A DNA stretch of 64,000 bases from Novosphingobium sp. G106 (GTDB lineage: Bacteria > Pseudomonadota > Alphaproteobacteria > Sphingomonadales > Sphingomonadaceae), in the NCBI RefSeq assembly GCF_019075875.1, contig NZ_JAHOOZ010000002.1, positions 186,001-250,000 on the forward strand, given 5' to 3'. The notes beneath the pieces are model-generated. The model did no database searches and was not told the DNA's origin. It worked only from the letters and a program-made list of their open reading frames with translations. Numbering within the stretch: the stretch's first letter is position 1; every line of letters begins with the position of its first letter. Made by a program: the position numbers and the translations under genes. Shown in pieces: positions 53,455 to 61,830 of the stretch.

Positions 53455-54606
53455 TCAAAAGTAGTCCTTGAGGACGAGGTCGATCTCGCGCCCGACTTCG
53501 AGAGTCAGCGATATTCGGGTGCCCGCAGCCTGGCGACCAAGCCTTTTGCCCGCTACGGGATAACCGACATCGACAGGCAGCCCGTCGATTGCGACAATGC
53601 GATCGCCCGCGATCATACCCTGCTCGTGGGCTGGGCTCCCCAAGGCAACATGCCTGACGAGCAAATGATCCGGAAAGCGCTGGGCACCTATGCCAGAGCG
53701 GTCCCGCAACAGTGGCAAGGCAAGACGATCCTCATCCGCGCGAATGTAAAGATCGCGGTCAAACTCAAAGACGAGGTCGAAGGCAGCGAACGCCGGCCAT
53801 CCCAGATTGATCGGAGCATCCAGCGACCAGTTCGGGATGACGCAGGCAGGCACATCATGCAGGACATAGTCTGCGAATTTCAGCGATCCCAACGTGAACT
53901 GCCGGCCTACGATACTCCCCTCCAGTCCCGCGGTCATGGTCGTCGAGACCGGCCGGGAAAGCAGCCCGGCCTCAGCAGCATATTGTTCCGACATGCTGCA
54001 GACGAGATTGCTGCCCAGGTCGAGGACCGCAGGCTGCGGCTGCAGATCCTCGAGCTGGGTCTGGAAAATCGGAAGGCCATGCCGGCTTCGAGTGAACTCG
54101 AGACGCGCATGACCGGTAGCTTCTTCCGGCGGGAAGGCCGCCGCGATACGCGCACGTCCGCGCGAGAACTGACACTCCAGAACCGCGCGCGTGAGGACAT
54201 CTCGGCCAATGAGTATGGGGCATTCGCCGGGGAAGGCGGCCTCGAGCATCGCCAGATCGTGACAGGCGACGTCGAGGTCCGAGACACTTGCCGCTCCTGC
54301 CCGGAGTTGCATCGCCCTGTATAATGGTACCGAATAGCACGCGGTGAACATAGTCGCGCACGTAGCGCCCGACGGCTTCATTCCGGTCCGTGCTATCAAT
54401 TTCGGGCTAACAACGCTCCGGGTGGCTCCCGTGTCGATCACGCCCCGAACACCTAGACCCTCTAATAGCGCCGGAACTGACAGATATTTCGTCGCTTCCG
54501 GATCGAAGTCATACCAAATCCCCTCTCCGATTTTGTCCGCCTTGGGGATTGTCTCAAAAGAAACGCTGATATTTTGCCCACTATACATCGAACTGGAATC
54601 ATCCAT
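53455..54606 (-). CDS. double retropepsin-like aspartic protease with PDZ domain
   Basis: 383-residue protein with no signal peptide. It has two retropepsin-like halves: GVRGVIDTGATRSVVSPKLI at about residues 52-71, holding the Asp-Thr-Gly catalytic motif, and QPAVLDLGSNLVCSMSEQYA near 190-210, where the second motif is Asp-Leu-Gly-Ser. A PDZ domain forms the last 70 residues (RHVALGSPAHEQGMIAGDRI then AIDGLPVD). The pseudo-dimer could make one active site from the two Asp residues. Similar proteins are clan AA peptidases of unknown substrate. It is convergent with the cupredoxin gene. Confidence 0.75.
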   Translation of the reverse strand: MDDSSSMYSGQNISVSFETIPKADKIGEGIWYDFDPEATKYLSVPALLEGLGVRGVIDTGATRSVVSPKLIARTGMKPSGATCATMFTACYSVPLYRAMQLRAGAASVSDLDVACHDLAMLEAAFPGECPILIGRDVLTRAVLECQFSRGRARIAAAFPPEEATGHARLEFTRSRHGLPIFQTQLEDLQPQPAVLDLGSNLVCSMSEQYAAEAGLLSRPVSTTMTAGLEGSIVGRQFTLGSLKFADYVLHDVPACVIPNWSLDAPINLGWPAFAAFDLVFEFDRDLYIRADEDRLALPLLRDRSGIGAQRFPDHLLVRHVALGSPAHEQGMIAGDRIVAIDGLPVDVGYPVAGKRLGRQAAGTRISLTLEVGREIDLVLKDYF

Positions 54607-54895
54607 CCCTAAGACGGGCCAGGCCTATCCGTGATATGGCAAGCCGCCTTCGGGCGAATTCGGACCAGTAGTGATGCTTTGCAAACGAAATATATTGATG
54701 GATTTCTAAAGATTATTTGCCGTAACGCCGCCCCGACCTTACGTGATTCCAGGGTTGGTCTTCGATACCGGGGCCTCGTTAGAGCCCCGCGTAGGCACAA
54801 GGCGGGAACTCGCCGGACCGCGAAAACGGCCTGCATTTCAACGCAAGAAATGCGCGAGATGGTCGGTCAGACATGCGCTGGAACACGCCACGCCG

Positions 54896-55897
54896 CTAGG
54901 CGACGAGCATCTGATGCAATCCGAGCGCCACGCAATTCGCGGGTTCGTTGGCGACCACTACATCCAAGCCAGTTGCCGCCGTAATCATCGTACTCATCAA
55001 CGGCATCAGCGCGCCGCCGCCTGTTAGCATGACGCCGCGGTCGTAGATGTCCTGGCTCAGTTCTGGAGCGGTCCGGCCGAGGACGGTCCGGACGACCTGA
55101 ACGATCTGGTCGATATGCTTCTCGACGACCCGGTCGAACTCCGAGATCGCCACCTCGATCGTTTTCGGGAGACCTCCCCGCAAACATCGCCCTTTCACCG
55201 CAACCATGGCATCGCGCGCATCGGCACCTTGCCGTTTCGCAGCGTAGTCCATTTTTAGCTGCTCGGCGGTGAGATTTCCGATCAGGAATTTGTGGTGCAG
55301 ATGCAGATGATCGGCGATGGCCTTATCGAGCGAGGCGCCTCCAATCCGAACGGTTCCCGTTTCGCAGGTTCCTCCCAGCGAGAAGATCGCGACCTCGGTG
55401 GTGCCGGCACCGCATTCCACAACCATTGACCCTGCCGCGTCCTCGACCTGGAGACCGGCTCCGATCGCCGCCGCCAGAGGTTCGGTCACGAGGCTCACTT
55501 TGCCGAAGCCAGCATCGTTGGCAGCCGTCAACATTGCACTGCGCTCAGCCTGTGTCGCATCCGCAGGCACTCCAATGAGAGCGTTGGGAGATCTGGCGCG
55601 CCTCGCGCCAACCGACCTCGACAGCGCATGGCGCAGCAGGCCCTTGGCGGCATCGATGTCCTGCAGGACGCCGCGGCAAAGGGGCCTTTTGATGTTGAGA
55701 TTCGCAGGGGTCCGATCCAGCATCGGCTGGACCTCAGCGCCTGCGGCGATCAGATCCGAGAATCCATCACGTTTCGAGAAACAGCAGAGCGACGGTTCGT
55801 CAAAGACGATACCCTCATCTCGGCTCATCACACGTACATTGGCGGTTCCGAAATCAATCGCGATCTCGGGCCGCCTCCAGGATAAAATCGACGCCAC
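54896..55897 (-). CDS. MreB-like actin-family protein, divergent
   Basis: 333-residue actin-fold protein of the MreB family, which normally polymerises under the inner membrane to guide cell-wall growth. Phosphate 1: IAIDFGTANVRVM (canonical Leu is Phe); phosphate 2: MVVECGAGTTEVAIFSLGG, in which the usual Asp-Ile-Gly is Glu-Cys-Gly; adenosine motif: GVMLTGGGALMPLMS. NVRVMSRDEGIVFDEPSL matches the MreB N-terminal part. It is shorter than MreB (about 347) and not followed by mreC/mreD, so it is a paralogue and may have lost ATP turnover. No lesion in frame. Confidence 0.85.
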   Translation of the reverse strand: MASILSWRRPEIAIDFGTANVRVMSRDEGIVFDEPSLCCFSKRDGFSDLIAAGAEVQPMLDRTPANLNIKRPLCRGVLQDIDAAKGLLRHALSRSVGARRARSPNALIGVPADATQAERSAMLTAANDAGFGKVSLVTEPLAAAIGAGLQVEDAAGSMVVECGAGTTEVAIFSLGGTCETGTVRIGGASLDKAIADHLHLHHKFLIGNLTAEQLKMDYAAKRQGADARDAMVAVKGRCLRGGLPKTIEVAISEFDRVVEKHIDQIVQVVRTVLGRTAPELSQDIYDRGVMLTGGGALMPLMSTMITAATGLDVVVANEPANCVALGLHQMLVA

Positions 55898-56154
55898 GCA
55901 GGCGCTCTAGCAGAGGCGTCGGCGTTTGTCTCTCGTTGTGACCATCGGCAAAGGGATAGGAAAGCAGGGTCGGTAGAGCCTGACCTGCCGACCAACGTGC
56001 TTCCCATTTTTCAATTCCTTACGCACAAGTACGCTCACGAGAGCAACTCGGACTGGGGGCATGGCGTACGAGCATGGCAGGATTTGTCTGGTCTACGCTA
56101 ATCGGCGCCTCCCAATTCCCCATGTCTGGTCTAGGATTCTCGGTCGCCGACCTA

Positions 56155-57813
56155 TCAACGGATGTCGGGAGGTGTCTCGAACTGATGGAACGGCGGCGGG
56201 CTGGAAAGCGTCCATTCTAGCGTTGTCGCCCCATCGCCCCAGGGGTTGTCGCCGGCCCGCTTGCCCCAGACAAACGACCAGATGATGTTGGCGAAAAAGA
56301 ACAGCATCCCGAAAGCCATAACAGCATAACCAATTGATGCTACATGGTTCCAATAGGCGAACCCCTCGGGATAATCGGGATATCGGCGCGGCATTCCCTG
56401 GAGCCCGAGAAAATGCATCGGGAAAAACAAGATATTCACGCCAATGAAGAATATCCAGAAATGCAGCTTGCCGAGCAACTCACTGTACATTCTGCCCGTC
56501 ATCTTCGGGAACCAGAAGTAGAAACCCGCAAACAACGAAAACACTGCGCCGAGAGACAGGACATAGTGGAAATGCGCTATGACATAATAGGTGTCCTGTA
56601 GCACGTCGTCGATGCCGCCATTGGCGAGCACTACACCGGTGACCCCACCGATCGTGAACATGAAAATGAACCCCAGAGCCCAGAGCAACGGCGTGCGGAA
56701 CGTCAAGGATCCTCCCCATAGTGTCGCAAGCCAGGAGAAGATCTTGATTCCAGTGGGAACCGCAATGACCATCGAAGCGGCAGTGAAATACATCTTCAGG
56801 TTGATCGACATGCCCACTGTGAACATGTGGTGTGCCCAAACGATAAACCCGATGACGGCAATAGCGATCATCGCGTAGACCATGCCGAGATAGCCGAACA
56901 CCGGCTTTCGGCTAAAAGTCGATGTGACCTGGCTGACGATACCGAACCCCGGAATAATCATGATGTAGACTTCTGGGTGTCCGAAAAACCAGAACAGGTG
57001 CTGATAGAGGACGGGGTCGCCGCCGCCGGACGGGTCAAAAAAAGTAGTGCCGAAATTTCTGTCGGTCAGGAGCATAGTGATCGCGGAAGCGAGCACGGGC
57101 AGGGCAAAGAGCAGCATGAAAGCAGTTACCAGGATCGACCAGCAGAAGAGTGGCATTTTGTGGAGCGTCATGCCTGGCGCGCGCATGTTGAAGATGGTCG
57201 TGATGAAATTGATCGCACCGAGGATCGAGGAAATTCCGGCCAAGTGCATAGCGAAGATGACCATGTCGACGGCGGGACCTGGAGATCCGCTCGTCGATAG
57301 AGGAGCGTAGAGCGTCCAACCGGTCCCCGCACCATTGCCTGATCCGCCGGGCACGAACGCTGAAGCCAGAAAAAGCGGGAAGGAAACGGCCAATAGCCAG
57401 AAGCTGACATTGTTCATGCGCGGGAACGCCATGTCCGGCGCACCGATCATGAGCGGAACGAGCCAGTTGCCAAAGCCGCCGACCATTGCCGGCATGATCA
57501 CGTAGAAGATCATGATGAGGCCGTGTGCGGTGATCAGGACGTTCCACAGGTGCAGCGCTCCAGAAAAGTCGCTGCTCCCCAGCCAAAGCGGCAGGTACTG
57601 GATCCCCGGCTCCGCGAGTTCGAGCCGCATCAGACCTGAGATCGCACCGCCGAGGATGCCGGCGACGATCGAAAAGATCAGGTAGAGTGTCCCGATGTCT
57701 TTGTGATTTGTCGACATGAACCAGCGAGCGAAGAACGCCGGTTTGCCATCGTGCTCGTCCTCATGCTCGCCTGCTGGCGCCCGAAATTCATTCGTCACTG
57801 CGGTAACAGCCAT
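56155..57813 (-). CDS. ctaD: cytochrome c oxidase subunit I, stand-alone
   Basis: 552-residue aa3-type subunit I, reducing O2 with electrons from cytochrome c and pumping protons. Ligand blocks: [20 protein letters not shown] (heme a), [13 protein letters not shown] (CuB with His-Tyr), [10 protein letters not shown] (CuB) and [19 protein letters not shown] (heme a3 and a). N-terminal SKN-like segment [19 protein letters not shown] is typical. No subunit II or III gene stands next to it, and the upstream 470 bases hold no oxidase gene. ctaA and surf1 in the window could supply heme and assembly. Intact frame; GGAG 10 bases upstream. Confidence 0.95.
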   Translation of the reverse strand: MAVTAVTNEFRAPAGEHEDEHDGKPAFFARWFMSTNHKDIGTLYLIFSIVAGILGGAISGLMRLELAEPGIQYLPLWLGSSDFSGALHLWNVLITAHGLIMIFYVIMPAMVGGFGNWLVPLMIGAPDMAFPRMNNVSFWLLAVSFPLFLASAFVPGGSGNGAGTGWTLYAPLSTSGSPGPAVDMVIFAMHLAGISSILGAINFITTIFNMRAPGMTLHKMPLFCWSILVTAFMLLFALPVLASAITMLLTDRNFGTTFFDPSGGGDPVLYQHLFWFFGHPEVYIMIIPGFGIVSQVTSTFSRKPVFGYLGMVYAMIAIAVIGFIVWAHHMFTVGMSINLKMYFTAASMVIAVPTGIKIFSWLATLWGGSLTFRTPLLWALGFIFMFTIGGVTGVVLANGGIDDVLQDTYYVIAHFHYVLSLGAVFSLFAGFYFWFPKMTGRMYSELLGKLHFWIFFIGVNILFFPMHFLGLQGMPRRYPDYPEGFAYWNHVASIGYAVMAFGMLFFFANIIWSFVWGKRAGDNPWGDGATTLEWTLSSPPPFHQFETPPDIR

Positions 57814-58271
57814 CGTCGTCTACTCCGCGTTGCTCGGAGACGATGGCGTTCAGAAACCGTTGAAATGCTGTCGGCGGGCGCATGCTATCCACGCCCGCGC
57901 AACAAAGATTGCACGGTCATCGTCACGTTGATGTGGCGGATCGTCTCTACGAATTAGGGCCTATCATTCAGCCTATCCGCAACAAAGATCATCTTTTCGT
58001 TGGATCACAGCAAGAATATTGAGGCATCCTCAAAGTCGCGTCAGTAACCCTCGTCGACCCACCGCGAAAAGATCTGCTTCATTGGCTTTGCAGCGATCAC
58101 TGCGTGCGCACCTGGGAGACTGTTAAAGGGTGCCGCCGCAGCTGAAGAAATGCATGTGACCCTGCCTTTTCATAAAGGAAGCTGCCGATACAACCACCCT
58201 GCAACGTACCGACCTGCCCGGGGTGAATGGATGAGGATCGTGGCGATCTGGCTTAGCCTCGCCGCAACCTC
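57814..58271. other. ctaD upstream region with a possible gene fragment
   Basis: About 460 bases before ctaD. A minus-strand frame from 58169 to 58041 gives a 43-residue piece, PFNSLPGAHAVIAAK then PMKQIFSRWVDEGY, with protein-like composition but no start signal; it could be the tail of a lost gene. The rest should contain the ctaD promoter. Nothing else supported. Confidence 0.35.
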
Positions 58272-58412
58272 TTAGGGATCGCGTGTGCCTGTATGCACCG
58301 CCTCATAGACATATCGCCGGCGCGCGACAAAACCGTCCTCGTTCAGCATCTCCAGCAGGTTTCCTGCCGGCTGGGCAGCACTCGGATGCAGGATATCCGA
58401 TCCGGCACTCAT
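58272..58412 (-). CDS. small hypothetical protein (46 aa)
   Basis: Short minus-strand frame from ATG 58412 (MSAGSDILHPSAAQPAG) to TAA at 58272, with AGGA about 5 bases before the start. The second half, LLEMLNEDGFVARRRYVYEA, has a plausible helix-strand composition. No family recognised; may be an N-terminal fragment. It follows the 102-aa gene on the same strand. Confidence 0.35.
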   Translation of the reverse strand: MSAGSDILHPSAAQPAGNLLEMLNEDGFVARRRYVYEAVHTGTRDP

Positions 58413-58475
58413 GGTCCTACATATCAATTGAATTTGCGTCGTTCGTTCTATGAAACGAAGCGGGCGCGCGTCCCG

Positions 58476-58784
58476 CTATCGGGACCCGAAAAAGCCACCC
58501 AACAGCGCGTAACCATCGTCATGGAGTGACCGCAGAGCTTCGTCGGTATCGAAGGCTACGCGCCACTCGCCAGCTATCAAATCGATAGCTCTTATGAACG
58601 TCCAGCAGATCGATCCGCGGACCCCACGAGGCAAGGATTGCCCTTTTACATCGCTGGAGAGGGCATACTGGGGCCAACCGGAGAGTCGAAAGAGGAAGGC
58701 ACGATGGACCTCCGCGTTATCCGTCCCTTCGACTTGCGTTGGAAACACATAGGTGCTGGCAGGAAGATAGGTCACACTACCCAT
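58476..58784 (-). CDS. hypothetical protein (102 aa)
   Basis: Soluble protein read from ATG 58784, 12 bases after the universal stress protein gene on the same strand and likely co-transcribed. Sequence shows VFPTQVEGTDNAEVHRAFLF, WTFIRAIDLIAGEWRVAFD and TDEALRSLHDDGYALLGGFF, the pattern of a mixed alpha/beta domain. No family name is recognised. The tight spacing to the stress gene and the reasonable composition support it. Confidence 0.55.
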   Translation of the reverse strand: MGSVTYLPASTYVFPTQVEGTDNAEVHRAFLFRLSGWPQYALSSDVKGQSLPRGVRGSICWTFIRAIDLIAGEWRVAFDTDEALRSLHDDGYALLGGFFGSR

Positions 58785-58795
58785 GACGCGACGCC

Positions 58796-59608
58796 TCAGT
58801 GAGATAGGAACAAGGCGGCAGGGGAGCCGCTATCCAGCAACAGCTGCGTGGTACCACCGAAAATGAAGCGCTGAAGTCGCGGATGACCAAACGCGCCGGC
58901 GACAAGAATATCGGCGCCCAAGTCCCTTACGCCGCCCAGAATCGCTTGGCCCGCATCTCCTTGCGTATGGAGTACGACCGCATCGGCTTTGATCCCTTGA
59001 TCTGCCAGATAGTCCACTGCGCGCGATCCGTCGCACGGATGCGCCATCGCATGCGGCACGCTCAGGATGACAACCTTGGTAGCACCTCGGAGCAGCGGCA
59101 CCGCGCGCCGCAGCGCGCGCGACGCCTCCCGGCCACCATCCCAGGCAATGGCTATCGTTCCGTCCGCCTTGGTGGGCTTGTCGGCAATGATCGCCGGGCG
59201 ACGCTCGTCGAGCAGAATTTGCTGAAATGCGTTCGCAAGAAACCCATGTCCGCGCGAAACCGACCGCTCCCAGATCACCACGTCGGCTAGTCTGGACACC
59301 GTCCGCAACCCGATCCAATCATCGGCGGTCACGGCTTCGAACTTGGTTTTGGGATAGTCCAGCGACGCAAGCAGATCGCGGCAACGCGCCTGGCCCCTGT
59401 CGGCGCTCTCTTGCATAGCGGCGACGGCGACATCGGTCGGACCATATCCGCCTTCCCCAGCCCAACTGAATAGACTGATGGGTGAAGGCGACGCGTAGAC
59501 CACGTTGATCGCGGCGTTGAATGGCTCAGCCAGTGCCTTGGCGATCGCCAGGAGTGCGGCATCGTTGTCGCCGCCCAGGACGGGTACAAGAATTTCGGTC
59601 CAAACCAT
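58796..59608 (-). CDS. universal stress protein, tandem Usp domains
   Basis: 270-residue UspA-family protein with two Usp folds, each about 130 residues. The first begins ILVPVLGGDNDAALLAIAKA; the second begins GTIAIAWDGGREASRALRRA and ends with the ATP-binding-like loop ILVAGAFGHPRLQRFIFGGT (Gly-x2-Gly-x9-Gly). The motif is well kept in the second domain and weak in the first. Role is tolerance to starvation or low-oxygen stress. GGGGATCTG precedes the ATG at 59608. It stands divergent to cysJ. Confidence 0.88.
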   Translation of the reverse strand: MVWTEILVPVLGGDNDAALLAIAKALAEPFNAAINVVYASPSPISLFSWAGEGGYGPTDVAVAAMQESADRGQARCRDLLASLDYPKTKFEAVTADDWIGLRTVSRLADVVIWERSVSRGHGFLANAFQQILLDERRPAIIADKPTKADGTIAIAWDGGREASRALRRAVPLLRGATKVVILSVPHAMAHPCDGSRAVDYLADQGIKADAVVLHTQGDAGQAILGGVRDLGADILVAGAFGHPRLQRFIFGGTTQLLLDSGSPAALFLSH

Positions 59609-59843
59609 CAGATCCCCAGTTCAATTTATTAGTGGCCGAACACCCGGTTGCGCCGCGACATGTCGACGCAACCGGATATCCGCGACGTCCGAGGGGGCGT
59701 GCGACCATAGTGGACCAAAATTAAATGCGGACAAGCGAATGGTATTGTCGTTTAGTAGCAAAAATATTGCTCGAAATGGCTAAGCCGCTTTCCGGCCGAC
59801 CAACCCTTCCCAAACACAGTGCAGAGCCGGGCGCCACGCTGGG

Positions 59844-59880
59844 TGGGCATTTAGCGTAAATATTTTGCGCTAAATGCCCA
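59844..59880. promoter_or_regulatory. 13-bp inverted repeat upstream of cysJ
   Basis: TGGGCATTTAGCG, 11 AT-rich bases, CGCTAAATGCCCA: perfect 13-base arms about 145 bases upstream of the cysJ ATG, in the divergent region with the stress gene. No T-tract follows, so an operator is more likely than a terminator. Confidence 0.5.
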
Positions 59881-59889
59881 ATAATAGTC

Positions 59890-59919
59890 GTTTGCATTAT
59901 GGATTGTGGTTTTGCAAAC
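59890..59919. promoter_or_regulatory. 7-bp inverted repeat upstream of cysJ
   Basis: GTTTGCA, 16 bases, TGCAAAC: perfect seven-base arms ten bases after the larger repeat. The spacing would suit a LysR-type activator such as CysB, but this is inference. Confidence 0.4.
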
Positions 59920-60023
59920 TCTGGTCTCGGAATGAATGCTTCAGACGACGGCAGCCGGAGATGTCCTGACCGACCAGGCCGGAGCCTCAGGAAAGGAAGC
60001 TGAAAAATCAAGGAATGAACCGC

Positions 60024-61820
60024 ATGTATGCGTCGGATCTCCCGGGGAACCCCCTGACCCTGGAACAATGGCGGCAGGTCGAAGGACTGACCCGGTCGCT
60101 CAATCCGATGCAGACGAATTGGCTCAGCGGTTACTTCGCAGGACTAGACGCCGGTTTGCGGGAGCCCCAACCGCAGCCGGCGTCCCTTGTCGCACCGCGC
60201 ACGCTCACCATCCTCTACGGCACCGAGACAGGCAACGCAGCAGAACTCGGCCAGTCGCTCGCGACGACCTTTCGGGACAAGGGAGTAGCCTGCAACCTCC
60301 AGGACATGGCCGACTACAAGGTGCGTCAGCTTGGCCGGGAGCAGGATTTGCTGATCATTGCCAGCACCTATGGGCAGGGCGACCCGCCACAACCGGCAAC
60401 AGGCTTCTTCGAATTTGTCGAAAGCCGCAAAGCGCCGAAGCTCGAAGATGTTCGGTTCAGCGTGCTCGCGCTCGGAGATTCGACCTATGAATTCTACTGC
60501 CAAGCCGGAAAACGGCTCGATCAGCGCTTCGAGGAACTCGGGGCCAAGCGCCTTGCCGCCCGCGTCGATTGCGATGTCGACTATGAGGAGGCGGCCGAGG
60601 CTTGGATACGGTCGCTCGTGGATATCCTCGCAGCGGAAATCCCGCCCAACCCTGCGCCCGGCCTGAGCCTACGCGACCAGGAGGCTTTCGCACCAGCGAC
60701 AGCCCACGACAAGCGCAACCCATTTCCGGCGCCGGTCATCGAGAACATCGCCATCGTCGGGCGCGGCTCCACCAAGGAGACCCGGCATATCGAGTTCTCG
60801 CTCGCAGGATCGGACTTGGCCTACGAGCCGGGGGATGCGCTCGGGATTGCGGCGACGAATGATCCCGCCGTTGTGGCTGAGCTCCTGGAGGCCCTTTCGC
60901 TGGCCCCTGAGGCAGAGTTCGACCTAAAGGGCCAGCACTGCTCAATCGGTGACGCTCTGACCAATCGCTTCGAAATCACCGCGGCCACACCGCGCTTTCT
61001 GGACTATTGGGCGCTGCTGAGCGACGCGGTCTTCCTCAAGCAGTTGCAGGAAGAGGACCGCGCCGGCGAACGCTCCGTGTTCCTGCGCACCCATCACCTC
61101 GTCGACATCGTCCGCCGGTTTCCTGTGCGCGACGTCATGCCGCAAGGTTTCGTCTCGGCGCTCAGGCCGCTTCAGCCTCGGCTCTATTCGCTGGCCTCGA
61201 GCCTCTGCGCGGCGCCCGACGAAGCTCACCTCACGGTCGCGCCCTTGCGTTACAGCCTCCATGGCGCTGGCCGCAGCGGCGTAGCCTCCGGCCTACTGGC
61301 CGACCGCGCCGAAATTGACACCGTTCTTCCCGTCTACATTCAGAGCAACCAGCACTTCCGGTTACCCGCATCCGATGCTCCTATCCTGATGATCGGAGCC
61401 GGGACCGGTGTCGCGCCCTATCGGGCCTTCTTGCAGGACCGCGAGGCGAAGGCCGTTTCCGGCAAGAGCTGGCTTTTCTTTGGCGAGAGAAACTTCCGCA
61501 CCGATTTCCTCTACCAAACCGAATGGCAGGGGTGGCTCAAAGACGGCACGCTTACCCGCATGGACGTCGCCTTCTCGCGCGACCGTGCCGACAAAGTCTA
61601 TGTTCAGCACCGCATGAAGGAACGAAGCCGCGACATATTCGCCTGGCTGGAAGAAGGAGCGCATGTTTACGTCTGCGGGGATGCCACCAATCTCGCGCCC
61701 GACGTCCACGAAGCGCTGATCGATATCGTGGCGCACGAAGCCCATACTGGCCGCGAGGCGGCGGAGGACTACGTCCGCTCCCTCCAGGCCGACCACCGCT
61801 ATCAGCGCGACGTCTATTGA
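60024..61820 (+). CDS. cysJ: assimilatory sulfite reductase flavoprotein (alpha)
   Basis: 598-residue NADPH-dependent flavoprotein that passes electrons through FAD and FMN to the CysI hemoprotein. FMN flavodoxin domain: ILYGTETGNAAELGQSLA, ASTYGQGDPPQPATGFFEF, LALGDSTYEFYCQAGKRLD. FAD domain: RLYSLASSLCAAPDEAHLT; NADPH domain: PILMIGAGTGVAPYRAFLQ and YVCGDATNLAPDVHEALIDI. ATG 60024 is favoured over 60015 because AAGGA directly abuts 60015 but sits 9 bases before 60024. The intergenic region contains two inverted repeats. cysI follows 10 bases later. Confidence 0.93.
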   Translation: MYASDLPGNPLTLEQWRQVEGLTRSLNPMQTNWLSGYFAGLDAGLREPQPQPASLVAPRTLTILYGTETGNAAELGQSLATTFRDKGVACNLQDMADYKVRQLGREQDLLIIASTYGQGDPPQPATGFFEFVESRKAPKLEDVRFSVLALGDSTYEFYCQAGKRLDQRFEELGAKRLAARVDCDVDYEEAAEAWIRSLVDILAAEIPPNPAPGLSLRDQEAFAPATAHDKRNPFPAPVIENIAIVGRGSTKETRHIEFSLAGSDLAYEPGDALGIAATNDPAVVAELLEALSLAPEAEFDLKGQHCSIGDALTNRFEITAATPRFLDYWALLSDAVFLKQLQEEDRAGERSVFLRTHHLVDIVRRFPVRDVMPQGFVSALRPLQPRLYSLASSLCAAPDEAHLTVAPLRYSLHGAGRSGVASGLLADRAEIDTVLPVYIQSNQHFRLPASDAPILMIGAGTGVAPYRAFLQDREAKAVSGKSWLFFGERNFRTDFLYQTEWQGWLKDGTLTRMDVAFSRDRADKVYVQHRMKERSRDIFAWLEEGAHVYVCGDATNLAPDVHEALIDIVAHEAHTGREAAEDYVRSLQADHRYQRDVY

Positions 61821-61830
61821 AGGGCCCGAA

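Noticed and set aside
59721..60068. Minus-strand frame between the stress gene and cysJ
   Set aside because: Runs through both inverted repeats and the cysJ ribosome-binding site, with no ribosome-binding site of its own.
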